A stretch of DNA of 64,000 bases from Hemerocallis citrina (lineage: Eukaryota; Streptophyta; Magnoliopsida; Asparagales; Asphodelaceae), in the NCBI GenBank assembly GCA_017893485.1, contig CM030366.1, positions 198,367,835 to 198,431,834 on the forward strand. The letters are read 5' to 3'. The notes below the pieces were generated by a model that was given only the letters and a program-made list of their open reading frames with translations, was not told the DNA's origin and searched no databases. This document shows positions 9,973 to 19,999 of the stretch, one piece after another (position 1 is the first letter of the stretch; each line of letters starts with the position of its first letter). A program made the translations under genes and the position numbers.

Positions 9973-11900
9973 CACGATGGGTCAAACAATGTGAGTTTGC
10001 CTACTAAGTGTCGGAATCTCTGAACTGTATGGGATTTGGTGAAGAAGTCTGCAGTCTGCTGGGAAGAGGTAACAGAATGGAGAGAGATGGTCCTTGCCTC
10101 AAAACGCTCACGAACATAATGACAATCAATTTCAATATGCTTCGTTCGCTCATGAAAGACCGGGTTGCTTGCAATATGCAATGCACTCCGATTATCATAA
10201 TAAAGTGGAGTAGCTCCTGTAAGGGTAACACCCATATCTAATAGCAACCAACGAACATGAACAATCTCTCTAGTAGTAGCTGCCATTGCTCTGTACTCAG
10301 CCTCGGTGGAAGAACATGCAACAACTGCCTGTTTCTTGCTCTGCCATGAGATCAGCGAATCACCAAGAAATAGACAGAAACCTGTGGTAGACCTTCTGGT
10401 AGTTAGATCCCCTGCCCAATCTGAATCAGAATATGCACTGAGCTCTAGTTTGGATGTAGACGGCATGAATAATGAGCGAGTAATAGTGCCTCGAAGATAT
10501 CTGAGGATCCGAAGAAGAGCACCGTAGTGAACTGATGTAGGAGCAGAAACAAACTGGCTGACAATACTAACTGCATGAGCAATATCGGGCCTGGTCATGC
10601 ATAAATAGACAAGCTGTCCAACAATCTGCCTGTATCTAGTGGGATCAGGAAGGGGCTCACCATCTGTGGGACGAAGCTTCACATGAAGCTCTAAGGGTGT
10701 ATCAGCTGATCGACTGTCAAAGAGGCATGCAGCGGAAATAATATCTGATGTGTATTTCTACTGAGAAATGAGTATCCCCTGAGATCCATGAGCAATCTCT
10801 AAACCCAGAAAGTAACGTAGCTTACCAAGGTCTTTCATATGAAACTGCTGGTGAAGGTATTTCTGGGTGGATGCAATGCCGGCGGAGTCATCCCCAGTAA
10901 TGATCATATCATCAACATATAGTAGTAGAATTACCCTTCCCTGCGGTGATGACCGCACAAACATAGAATGGTCCTGAGAACTCTGACTAAAACCAGCCTT
11001 GTTGATGACAAGGCGAAAACACTCAAACCAGGCTCGAGGGGCCTGCTTCAAACCATATATAGCCCGACGCAGCCGGCAAACATGATGAGGAGGAGTAGGG
11101 AGACCAGGAGGAGGATCCATATAAACAACCTCAGATAAGGTACCATGAAGAAAAGCATTCTTCACGTCCATCTGGTATAACGGCCAGTGGCGGATGGCTG
11201 CAATAGCAAGAATGGTGCGAACAGTGGTCATCTGTGCAACGGGAGCAAACATCTCATCATAGTCAATGCCATGCTCCTGAGTAAACCCTCGGGCTACTAG
11301 ACGGGTCTTGTGCCGCTCAATAGATCCATCAGGTTGATATTTGACCTTGAAGATCCACTTACAGCTAATAGGCTGAACGCCCTCTGGTAGAGGAACAACA
11401 TCCCAAGTGTCAGTCTGATCAAATGCACTGAATTCCTCTGCAATGGCTTTCCTCCATTCAGGATATTGAATTGCGTCTTGATAAATTCTGGGCTCACGTG
11501 TAGAGTGTATAGCAGTGAGATATGCATGAAACCGTGGTGAATAGGAAGCTAGGGTGGCAAAACCAAACTGGTCAGAAAGACCAGTGGCATCAGGTGTATA
11601 ACGTGCAGGAGGAATACCAGAAGTGAAACGGGTAGACTGACGCAGAGATGGTAAACTGACAGGGTGTGGGGGTGAGGACGCTGGAGTAGGTGCATGTGTC
11701 AGTGGGGGAGCAGGTGGGATGGGTGCTGGCTGCTGTGGAGATGCAGGTGGAGGTTCGGTAGGGGGAACAACAGGTGTAAGGACTGCAGGAGATGTGAATG
11801 GAGCCAGAGGAGTGGGATCAAAAGAAATGCGGGAAGATAAAGTCGGGGGGCTAGCAACAACTGGGGAATCGAGAAATCTAGTATCCTCGGAGGGGGGGGG
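9972..11900 (-). pseudogene. Copia pol, C-terminal part: reverse transcriptase and RNase H
   Basis: In element order: the region ending QPISCKWIFKVKYQPDGSIE and KTRLVARGFTQ, RT with DVKNAFLHG, IYGLKQAPRAWF and the catalytic LLYVDDMIITG, then the linker with GQLVYLCMTRPDIAHAV and RNase H with YSDSDWAGD, SSTEAEYRAM and the HTKHIEID-type tail. An in-frame TAG at 10758-10760 separates RT from RNase H. The frame also differs from that of the upstream integrase part. A run of ten G at 11891-11900 (C on the coding strand) is a likely slippage site for that break. Otherwise the domain residues are intact, so the lesions look recent. Confidence 0.85.
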
Positions 11901-11910
11901 GGGTTAGGTA

Positions 11911-13599
11911 TTAAGGGGAGTCTTCCACAAAGAAGACATGTCGAGAAATACGGACACGACCCGCGGATGGATCAAAACAGTGATAACCTTTGTGTTCAGA
12001 ACTGAGACCTAAGTGAACGCACTTAGCAACACGAGCGGAGAGCTTCGTGTGCTCAGTAGGAGGGAGAAGAACGTAACAGGTGCATCCAAAGGTACGGAGC
12101 ATACTGTAGTCGGGAGGAGAATGATAACGAGCCTCGTAAGGCATCGTACCAGCTAGGGCAGACGAGGGAGTAATGTTGATGAGACTAACAGAGGTCATGA
12201 TAGCTTCAGCCCAGAAAGAACGAGGAGCAGAAGAGGAGAGTAAAAAAGCGCGAGCCGTCTCAAGGATGTGACGATGTTTGCGTTCAGCTACACCATTCTG
12301 CTCATGTGTGTGAGGACATGATTGCTGAAACAGGATGCCGTGAGACTGTAGGATTGTTCTCATAGTGGTAGAAGTGTACTCACGCGCACCGTCCGATCGA
12401 AAATTCTTAATGCGTACACCGAACTGAGTGTGAATCATGGTTGTAAAGACCTGGTAAATATCAGGTATCTCAAATCGCTGACGCATAAGAAAAACCCATG
12501 TATGTCTAGTGAAGTCATCGATGAAGATAACATAATAGAGATAGCCTTTCCACGATGGTACGGGAGAGGGTCTCCATATGTCGGAATGAACAAGTTGAAA
12601 AGGGTGAGTGGTTTCAGACGTTCTTTTGTGACTAAAGGGTAGGGCAATGTGTTTGGCCAAGTGACAACCCTGACAATCAGATAAATGTTTAAAAGTGAGA
12701 GAACCAAGGGCACCACTATGAGCTATAGTCTGAAGTCGTGATGCGCTAATATGACCTAAACGTTTGTGCCATAGATCAACATCAGAGGAAACAATACCGG
12801 CAAAACTAGAAGGAGAGTGATGTGCACGAAGAAAATCTAGATAATATAGACGACCATGACGACTAGCACGTCCAAACTCCTCACCGGTGGAGGAATCAGT
12901 AATAGAACAACCTAAAGAGTCAAAAGTGACGACAAGGCCACTATCGCACAACGCACTAATAGAAATAAAGTTTATTGATAAGTGAGGAGCATAGAGAACA
13001 TATGGTAATGTGAGAGTAGGAGAGTTAATTGTCCCTGAATGTGTAATAAGAAGTGGTGAGCCATCAGCTGTGTGTAGGGATGGAAAGTGAGAGGAAAGTG
13101 TTGTGCAAGTGGTGAATAGTGTCTGATTACTAGTGAGATGATGTGATGCACCAGAATCTAAAATCCAGAACGAATTCATACCGGGAGTGGCAGAAAGGGC
13201 AGGAGCAGAGGAGCCAACATTGATAGACTGACTCATGAGCTGTAGTTCCAGCTGAGTGAGGTGTTGCTGAGTATTAGCCCAAGCAGAAGACGACAAGGCC
13301 GGAGTGACAGGCATGGCCGAGGATGTGAGGGAAGAAGCACTGCTGTGACTGCTATGGCTGAGAGCACAATGTGGAGGGAGATGCTGCTGGTGTCTGGATC
13401 GAGGTAGGGAGTAGGGCGGTGCTACCGGTGGCGGAAGTAGAGGTGGGGTAGGGTGAGGAATGATACAAGGAGAAGGTAAAAGGCCGGAGGCAGACTGAAA
13501 GTGGCGCTGCTGCTTTTGGAATCTGGAGGAATGAGAGGTAGTTGCATCGGGGAAGTCAGTGGAGGCGGAAATATGTTGGAGAGACTGAGATGCCATCAA
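11911..13599 (-). CDS. Copia pol, N-terminal part: protease and integrase
   Basis: 562 codons. After a Ser/Pro/His-rich, gag-tail-like N-terminus comes the aspartic protease (WILDSGASHHLT). Next is the integrase zinc-binding region (LWHKRLGHIS ... CQGCHLAKH) and the DDE core with VHSDIW, SDGAREY and NGVAERKHR. It ends at TAA 11911-11913, short of the RT, because of a frame break in the linker. No CCHC knuckle precedes the protease. Fused with the downstream frame this would be an ordinary copia pol. Confidence 0.85.
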   Translation of the reverse strand: MMASQSLQHISASTDFPDATTSHSSRFQKQQRHFQSASGLLPSPCIIPHPTPPLLPPPVAPPYSLPRSRHQQHLPPHCALSHSSHSSASSLTSSAMPVTPALSSSAWANTQQHLTQLELQLMSQSINVGSSAPALSATPGMNSFWILDSGASHHLTSNQTLFTTCTTLSSHFPSLHTADGSPLLITHSGTINSPTLTLPYVLYAPHLSINFISISALCDSGLVVTFDSLGCSITDSSTGEEFGRASRHGRLYYLDFLRAHHSPSSFAGIVSSDVDLWHKRLGHISASRLQTIAHSGALGSLTFKHLSDCQGCHLAKHIALPFSHKRTSETTHPFQLVHSDIWRPSPVPSWKGYLYYVIFIDDFTRHTWVFLMRQRFEIPDIYQVFTTMIHTQFGVRIKNFRSDGAREYTSTTMRTILQSHGILFQQSCPHTHEQNGVAERKHRHILETARAFLLSSSAPRSFWAEAIMTSVSLINITPSSALAGTMPYEARYHSPPDYSMLRTFGCTCYVLLPPTEHTKLSARVAKCVHLGLSSEHKGYHCFDPSAGRVRISRHVFFVEDSP

Positions 13600-13610
13600 G
13601 TAGGAGTACC

Positions 13611-13643
13611 TGGATATATATATATATATAGATATATAATAAT

Positions 13644-13698
<55 letters not shown>
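13611..13698. repeat. (TA)n/(TAA)n microsatellite inside the copia element
   Basis: About 88 bp of TA repeats with TAA interruptions sit just before the residual gag-pol frame on the minus strand. On the far side, at about 13769, a short frame MGNPSSIVNIPEISI begins and stops. Almost all of gag is therefore absent exactly where the microsatellite sits. Confidence 0.8.
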
Positions 13699-13699
<1 letters not shown>

Positions 13700-13701
<2 letters not shown>

Positions 13702-14105
13702 ATGATGAATACAACAGAATCAAATAGAAATTTCGGGTATGTTGACAATAGAACTAGGGTTACCCATGTTTACAATAGAAGTGCGGCTGGATCTGAAGGA
13801 TGACGGCGAAGAAGATCGGGGGTTGTGTGGGGGCCTCTGTGGATGAAGAAGATGACGAAGTCTGGGTTGTCTGGGGTTTGCCGATGGGTTCAGCCGGTGG
13901 TGGGGACGTTGGATCTCGGCTGAAGATGGGTTGAAGATGGTTCAGATCTACGTTGAAGATGGGACTATAATGATGACTTGATGACTTGATGCTTGGAAGA
14001 TGGCTGGAAGATGACGTGATATGATGATGATGACGCTGGTGCTGGATGCTTTTCTTGATACTGATGCTTGGAAGATGGCTGGATGATGACGTGATATGAT
14101 GAAGA
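13700..14105 (-). other. Copia leader with ~60-bp degenerate repeat
   Basis: On the minus strand this is the untranslated leader upstream of the vestigial gag start near 13769. CATCTTCCA, ATCACGTCATC and AGCATCAAG words recur as a degenerate tandem repeat (13970-14100). The 131-codon frame through it is compositionally biased (His/Ser/Pro) and is not proposed as a gene. Confidence 0.45.
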
Positions 14106-14109
14106 TGAC

Positions 14110-14495
14110 TGTTATGATCCAAATTTAGTCCCACATCGGTTATATGGGGTAACAATGTTGGGTAATTATAAACTTGGGTTCCCTCCCCTTAACAGCTAGC
14201 TTTTAAGGGTGAGTTCTCCTAGGTTCCTAACAATTGGTATCAGAACCAACCCTATGCTTCTTAATTCGCTCTAGAGGCTAAATTAAAATTACTGGTAGGG
14301 CCGGACCGGGCCGGACCAGTGTCGCTAGAGTGAATACCGCCGAGGTCGGCGGGTTACGGAAGCGTGGTGGAATGTTATGATCCAAATTTAGTCCTACATC
14401 GGTTATATGGGGAACCAATGTTGGGTAGTTATAAACTTGGGCTCCCTCCCCTTAACAACTAGCTTTTAAGGGTGAGTTCTCCTAGGTTCCTAACA
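14110..14495 (+). mobile_element. TRIM (terminal-repeat retrotransposon in miniature), 386 bp
   Basis: Two 123-bp direct repeats (14110-14232 and 14373-14495), each TGTTATGATCC...CCTAACA, flank a 140-bp internal region and are bordered by the 5-bp TSD ATGAC (14105-14109 and 14496-14500). Immediately after the left repeat is TGGTATCAGAACC, a primer-binding site for initiator tRNA-Met with one change. A purine-rich GCGTGGTGGAA precedes the right repeat. There is no coding capacity. The LTR phrase CCCACATCGGTTATATGG is of a kind seen in plant TRIMs. It is inserted in the copia leader, so it is younger than that element. Confidence 0.9.
14235..14247 (+). promoter_or_regulatory. TRIM primer-binding site (tRNA-Met)
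   Basis: TGGTATCAGAACC, two bases after the left TRIM LTR; complementary to the 3' end of initiator tRNA-Met apart from one position. Confidence 0.8.
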
Positions 14496-14620
14496 ATGAC
14501 TTGATGCTTTGCTGCAGTTTTCAGTTTTTTTTTTTTTGGAAGAAATTTGTATAACTTTGGCCGGTGGAATTTGAGAATTTTTGGATGGAAAAATTTTAAG
14601 AGAAGAAAATTTGAGTAATT

Positions 14621-14633
14621 GGCTCTGATACCA
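14621..14633 (-). promoter_or_regulatory. Copia primer-binding site (tRNA-Met)
   Basis: On the minus strand, directly after the 5' LTR, the sequence is TGGTATCAGAGCC, the exact initiator tRNA-Met complement typical of plant copia elements. It fixes the element orientation as minus. Confidence 0.9.
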
Positions 14634-14772
14634 TGTTAACATAAATCAGAGAGAAATGAAAACAATACTGAATATTGAATTGAATTTAACCAAGTACAAT
14701 ACCACCTATATATAGGAGGTGAACAAATATCAAAACAACTCTACCACCAATATGGGACTATAATATCTAACA
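14634..14772 (-). repeat. Copia 5' LTR (right copy)
   Basis: 139 bp. On the minus strand it contains CCTATATATAGG, a plausible TATA element about midway, which is where a copia LTR promoter would lie. Confidence 0.9.
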
Positions 14773-16958
14773 GAACTAAATTTCATGCACCATCTACAAA
14801 TTCTCAATTTGAGCATCAATTCGCTGCACGGAGAAATTCCTATTCGGTTGACCAATTCCTCAAACTTGATGACACTAAATTTGACAGGCAATACTCTATC
14901 TGGAAAAATCCTGATGGAGCTTGACTCATCAAAACTCCTCCATCTAGATCTTTCCAACAATAGCCTCACTGGAGAAATTCCATCTTCAGTTGGTAACCTC
15001 TCATCTCTGATGCAATTTAAAGTAATCATTAATCAACTGGAGGGAAGCATCCCGTACGAAATTGGCAGGCTTCAATATTTACAAGACTTTGCAGTTAGTG
15101 GAAACAAACTCTCTGGTACGATCCCTTCCTCCATGTTCAATCTATCGTCATTGTCCGCTTTTTCAGTGACTGATAATCAACTAGAAGGAAGCCTCCCTCC
15201 AACTATGGGCTTAACTCTTCCAAATCTCAAGATTATGTTATTTTCTGGTAATCAATTTGAAGGCCCAATTCCACATTCACTTCCAAATGCCACAAAACTC
15301 TTTTGGATTGAAATAGGTGATAACAAATTGAGTGGAACATTGCCTCCCAATCTCGGGATTTTGGGTTCTCTTTCCTATTTGAATCTACAATCCAACTAGC
15401 TCAGAACAAGGAGTCCAAACAATATGGAGTTTCTTCTAACTTCTCTAGGCAACTGCAGCCGTTTGGAAAAGCTGAGCTTAGCCATCAACAACTACAGTGG
15501 CAAGTTGCCGAACTCAATAGGTAACCTCTTTACAAGCCGTCTGAATAGCCTTGGACTAGGTCCAAATCGTCTTACTGGAGCTATTCCAGATAGTATTGGA
15601 AACCTTAAAGGCTTGCAATATTTAGGATTATATGATAACATACTACTAGGAAATATTCCTTCATCTTTAGCTAACCTCACCAACTTAATAGCCCTCTTTT
15701 TAAGTATAAATAATTTGGATGGTCTCATACCTCCAAGTTTAGGCACTCTTCAACAGTTAGAATTCTTCTCCCTTGAAAAAAATCTATTCAGTGGTACAAT
15801 ACCCAAAGATATTTTTAGCTTTCAATACCTTAGAAAAATTTCTTTACGCTATAACTCTCTTGTTGGCTACATTCTGACTTGAAATCTATAGAACAGTTAT
15901 TACTTGCTGGAAACAAGTTAACCAATGTAATTCCGAGCGAGCTAGGGCAGTGCCAATTTTTAGAAATCTTTTGAGACAAAATTTTCTCAATGGGAGCATA
16001 GCATCAACTTTTAGCAATCTGAAGGAATTACAATATTTAGATCTTTCTCAGAATAACTTGTCAGGATTCATTCCACAGTTTCTAGAGAGCTTGAGCCTTA
16101 CCTACGTGAAATTATCTTTCAATCATTTTGAAGGAGAAGTTCCTATTAAGGGTATCTTCCAAAATGCATCTTCAATTTCGCTCCAAGGAAATTATGGCCT
16201 TTGTGGAGGTATTCGATATCTTCACTTGCCTCCATGTCCCACAAAATCAACCGAAAGAATAGGAATTTCTGTGCTTCTCAAAGTGGTGATTATAACTGCA
16301 AGCATTCTCTTCAGTTTGTTTACTTCTCTTCTTTTTGTTTATTGGAAAAGAAAGTCAAGAAAAGAAAACCCATCCTTGCCTTCTTCAAATGACCAGTACC
16401 TCAGAGCTTCTTACATCGAACTGGAAAAAGCAACTAACGGGTTCTCTCAAGCAAATCTGATAGGAACAGGAAGCTATGGCTCTGTATACATAGGGACAAT
16501 GGATGACGGTAATACAATAATAGCAGTGAAGGTGTTCAATCTAGAGGAGCAGGGAGCTTCCAAGAGTTTCGTAGATGAATATGAGGCTTTAAGACACATT
16601 CGACACCGCAATCTCATCAAGATCCTAACCTCTTGCTCGTCAATTGATTCACAAGGCAATGATTTCAAGGCTCTAGTGTTTGAATTCATGCCTAACGGAA
16701 ATCTAGAGGAATTGTTGCATGCCGAAGAAAATTCTGGTTTGATTCATAGGTTAAACATAGCCATTGATGTTGCAGATGCATTAGATTATATGCATCATGA
16801 CTGCCAACCACCAATTGTTCATTGTGATCTAAAGCCTGGCAACATTCTTCTCGACAATGACATGGTTGCTCATGTAGGTGACTTTGGACTCGCAAGGTCC
16901 TTGCAAGATGCTAGTAGTTCAATTGAGATAAGAGGAACTATTGGGTATGCTGCACCAG

Positions 16959-17052
16959 GTAAATCCTATATAAATGGTTCAATCTTTTACGATCTTGTAC
17001 ACAAAAATTAACCTATAACCATGTGAACTAATTATAGATGTTTGAATTGAAG
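16959..17052 (+). other. Intron of LRR receptor-kinase pseudogene 1
   Basis: 94 bp with GT (GTAAAT) and AG ends. It splits the conserved TIGYAAPEYG motif of the activation segment: GCACCAG before and AATATGGCATAGGG after. This intron position is the usual one in Xa21/EFR-type genes, which supports the family call. Confidence 0.85.
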
Positions 17053-17438
17053 AATATGGCATAGGGGGAAAGGTGTGTACTTCTGGGGATGTATATAGCT
17101 ATGGAATCCTTTTGCTAGAGATGTTTACTGGAAGGCGACCTGTAGATCATATGTTCAAAGACGGTTATAACCTACACGAGTTTGTCACAATGGTTTATCC
17201 TAATAGAATTGTGGACATTATAGATCCATTGTTGTTAATACAAAATGGTGGTGAAGATTCTAATGACTAGGGAGAAATTGGTTGGAGTTCAAGAAGAGGA
17301 ATTCAAGAATGTATAACATCTGTTTTATCGGTCGGGATTTCGTGTTCCAAGGAATCACCAAAAGAACGAACAAACATGACAGCTGCTGCAATGAAGTTGC
17401 ATACGATAAGGGACACATTCATAAGACATGGAGTTTAA

Positions 17439-18170
17439 TGGAAGGTAATGCAGTTATTCCCTCTAATCTCACTACAGACAAGCGATTAATTAGCTAGATC
17501 TGTTTACACTCTTAAGTATTAATCTTTTTATTATGCAAATTTATGTAGTTATATTTATTTAAAATTTATCTAATTATGTCATTAGCTGCTTTTATGTTTG
17601 TTTGTGTATACATATACAGATTTTCTATCACATATGTAAACGACAGGCAAAAATGTAAAAAAAAGAAGGAAAAAATCCTTGAAATTTTAGTAGAAATAAA
17701 AAAAAATACCCTCAACTTGTTTTTAGCAAAAAACTAATCTACAATTTCCCTGGGCTCTCATCAGAGGCAGTTAGGGGCAAGGTGAGGGGGAGATATGACC
17801 CTATTCAGGACTGGGATACTGTACACCAAACACTCACAGGGACCGACAAGGAGGTGGAGGACACCAACCAAGATGGGAGACAGTGGTTGCCCACTTGGTG
17901 GCTTTCTTGTGCTGCTTGCTGTTGTAGTGAAAAGAGAGCTTGTATCCGCTTTTGCTATGTATTGATGTTTTCTTTATTTTTCACCTCTTTTGTTGTACTC
18001 AAGATAGTTCTGTTAAACTCTTATTAATGCAATGTTGGGAGGTTTTAGCCTCACGAAATTTATCAAAAGAATTTAAGCATAAACATATTTGCCTAGTCTA
18101 TATGTTCCAAAATTTCTTGGGCCATAAATTTGCCTAGTCTATATACTAAGTGGTGTATTCCAAAGAAACA
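17439..18170. other. 3' flank of pseudogene 1, no gene seen
   Basis: AT-rich 3' flank. Around 17770-18050 there is a stretch resembling the tail of a non-LTR element or a gene 3' end (…TTATTAATGCAATGTTGGGA), with no recognisable protein. Confidence 0.4.
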
Positions 18171-18229
18171 ATTGCTTACCTGAAGGTCTTGTAATGTCTG
18201 ACTTCATTGAAGCTCACTATGCTTGAATC

Positions 18230-18425
18230 CACTCTGCTATTACATAATGAAGGTGGAGATCTAATGACCTGCACGAAATTGGTTGGAATTGAAGAAGATG
18301 AATATAAGAATGTATAACATCTCTCCTGATGTCTGGCCTTTCGTGAATCACCAAAACAAAGGACGACTTTGTGATAATGCGAGCTGCTACAATGGTGTTG
18401 CATGAGATAAGAGATGCATTCTCAA
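18230..18425 (+). pseudogene. Relic of LRR receptor-kinase C-terminus (1)
   Basis: The stretch contains GAAATTGGTTGGAATTGAAG, AAGAATGTATAACATCT and TTGCATGAGATAAGAGATGC. These match the terminal exon of pseudogene 1 (GEIGWSSRRGIQECITS ... LHTIRDTF) with several stops. The kinase core is absent. It is a partial tandem or dispersed copy. Confidence 0.6.
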
Positions 18426-19167
18426 TTAAAGAGAAAATATCTTAGACATCTCTCGAGTTATTTGTTGTATTATCTTTTTGTTTAGTCTATGCACTTTAAA
18501 GTTGTGTAGAATAAGCATCTGTAACTTTGAAGTTGTTGATATTGTTAGCAATAAAAAGGTAATCATATCTTTGTTATGAAAGTTAAATTGTTATATAGTA
18601 ATATATAATTAGGTAAGTTTTCCAGCGTCACAAATTTAGAATCACATCAAGGTAGTAACAAAATGAAATTTAGAGTATTTTAATTTTATTTTTTGTGAAT
18701 TTTGCTGAAACTTCAGGGATGTTTTTTGCATTATATCCTTTAATATTCATGCTCAGTAACAATCAGGTAAAGGGGTTGACTAAATAATAGATATGATAAT
18801 ATTATGATGGATTTTATAAGAATTTACATTGAAACTTTCTTGTGTATTGTATACGCATTATGTGGGCTACAGTGAGATTCAATTTAATTACTCAACAACA
18901 ACAAAAATAGGAATAGACTACAAAAGAGGTAATATGAAAACAATTTCGTAATTGAAGTGTATGAATGACAAAGACCAACTCGGTACAGTTAATTACCTTA
19001 CAGAACTCTTATTGATGCCATTTCTGCATATATTAATCTTCAGCAGCAGCAGCGGTTTCTGGTGAGACTCTCTAAATGTATCTCCATTTTCACCAGCAGC
19101 CAAAACATTCAACAACAAAAAGAGACTCTTAATTAGGTGCAAACACATCCGGTGACAAAATGGAATT

Positions 19168-19250
19168 TTAATGGCTAGGGAGTAATTGGTTGGAGTTCAA
19201 GAAGAAAAATTCAAGAATGTATCGCATCTGTTCTATCGATCGGGACTCAA
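19168..19250 (+). pseudogene. Relic of LRR receptor-kinase C-terminus (2)
   Basis: ATGGCTAGGGAGTAATTGG then TTGGAGTTCAAGAAG and AATGTATCGCATCTG closely follow bases 17262-17345 of pseudogene 1, including the same in-frame TAG before the GW motif. Sharing that stop suggests this fragment was copied from pseudogene 1 or a close sibling after the stop arose. Confidence 0.55.
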
Positions 19251-19990
19251 TAATAGTAATCTAAGAAGCATTGGCATATATAGTTTTCCTTCGATTTCCG
19301 CAACATAATCTTTAAATATTTGAGTCCTTGTATTTTTATTTATATTTTTTTCTCATTAATGAAGTATCTGGTCATTTTGTCATTTTAGTTATTTTTTTTC
19401 TCCAAAAAAATCTTAGAAGCACAGTCACAAACTATTATTTTGGCTATTTATTTTATTTATTTTTATTTTTATTTTTTATTTTTATTTTGGGAGTACATGC
19501 AAATATAAGTTGATATTTATGCCAGTTTCCATTTCTCCTTGCACATCATATATGGGACTCATTTTCTACTCATTCGGTAAATTGAATAAGCTTGCTTGTT
19601 CTCAGTTTGATTCACAAACTGTCAAACTGGTTCTACTTTATGAGTGATAAACTGTCTGATAGTTTGAAGCTTGGTTCGCGAGAGATCAATATCTTAAATC
19701 CCTTGATTGCATAAACAACTACAGTTATGGGAGCATACATAGATCTCACATAATAGACAGCAATCTAACTATTTGTGCATTTCAGCAATTCATTACAACA
19801 GCAAATCTGTAATAGATATTTTGTGCTATATTACAAGAAAAATACTTGTGGATAAGAGATCACTCATGCAAAAATTCCTATAACTGACTTGGATACATTT
19901 AGATTGTGGATTCCACATCCTCAAAATTAGATGAGACTAGAAAGGATACAAACACGGCATTTATCTATGGGGGCGACTAATGTATTCTTT
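19251..19990. other. AT-rich stretch, nothing recognised
   Basis: T-rich tracts at 19325-19490; no frame, RNA gene or element end that I can support. Confidence 0.4.
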
Positions 19991-19999
19991 CTTAAGAAA

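Larger units (their letters stand above)
9820..14772 (-). mobile_element. Ty1/copia LTR retrotransposon, 4953 bp, gag-deficient
   Basis: Two 139-bp LTRs (9820-9958 and 14634-14772) are flanked by the 5-bp TSD GAACT (9815-9819, 14773-14777). The pol order protease-integrase-RT-RNase H identifies Ty1/copia. It lies antisense to the receptor-kinase exon it interrupts. Very short TGTTA...TAACA LTRs and a tRNA-Met primer site resemble the Ale/Retrofit-like plant lineages, though a tree would be needed to place it. Gag is almost entirely missing, replaced by a (TA)n tract, and the leader hosts a TRIM element. Confidence 0.9.
9442..17438 (+). pseudogene. LRR receptor-like kinase pseudogene 1 (Xa21/EFR, subfamily XII type), split by a copia element
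   Basis: Exons: 9442-9819 plus 14778-16958 (one exon cut by the copia insertion), an intron at 16959-17052 (GTAAAT...AG), and 17053-17438. The order is signal peptide (MEVIILFFLLL), ETDMLSLVAFKNQL LRR N-terminal domain, a run of ~24-residue LRRs, membrane span ([20 protein letters not shown]), then kinase with glycine loop GTGSYGSVY, lysine in IAVKVF, catalytic loop VHCDLKPGN (no Arg before Asp, so a non-RD kinase, as in pattern-recognition receptors) and GDFGLAR. Lesions: a frameshift after the signal peptide, the copia insertion, TAG at 15397-15399, loss of one LRR near 15535, a short deletion giving TGA at 15880-15882, and TAG at 17268-17270 before the conserved ECI...SVGISCS tail. Removing the copia and one TSD restores frame across the insertion. 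It cannot make a receptor as it stands. Confidence 0.85.

Noticed and set aside
13760..14155. A 131-codon His/Ser-rich frame as copia gag
   Set aside because: It is made of repeated ATCATC/CATCTTCC words in the leader, lacks any gag or CCHC motif, and crosses into the TRIM.
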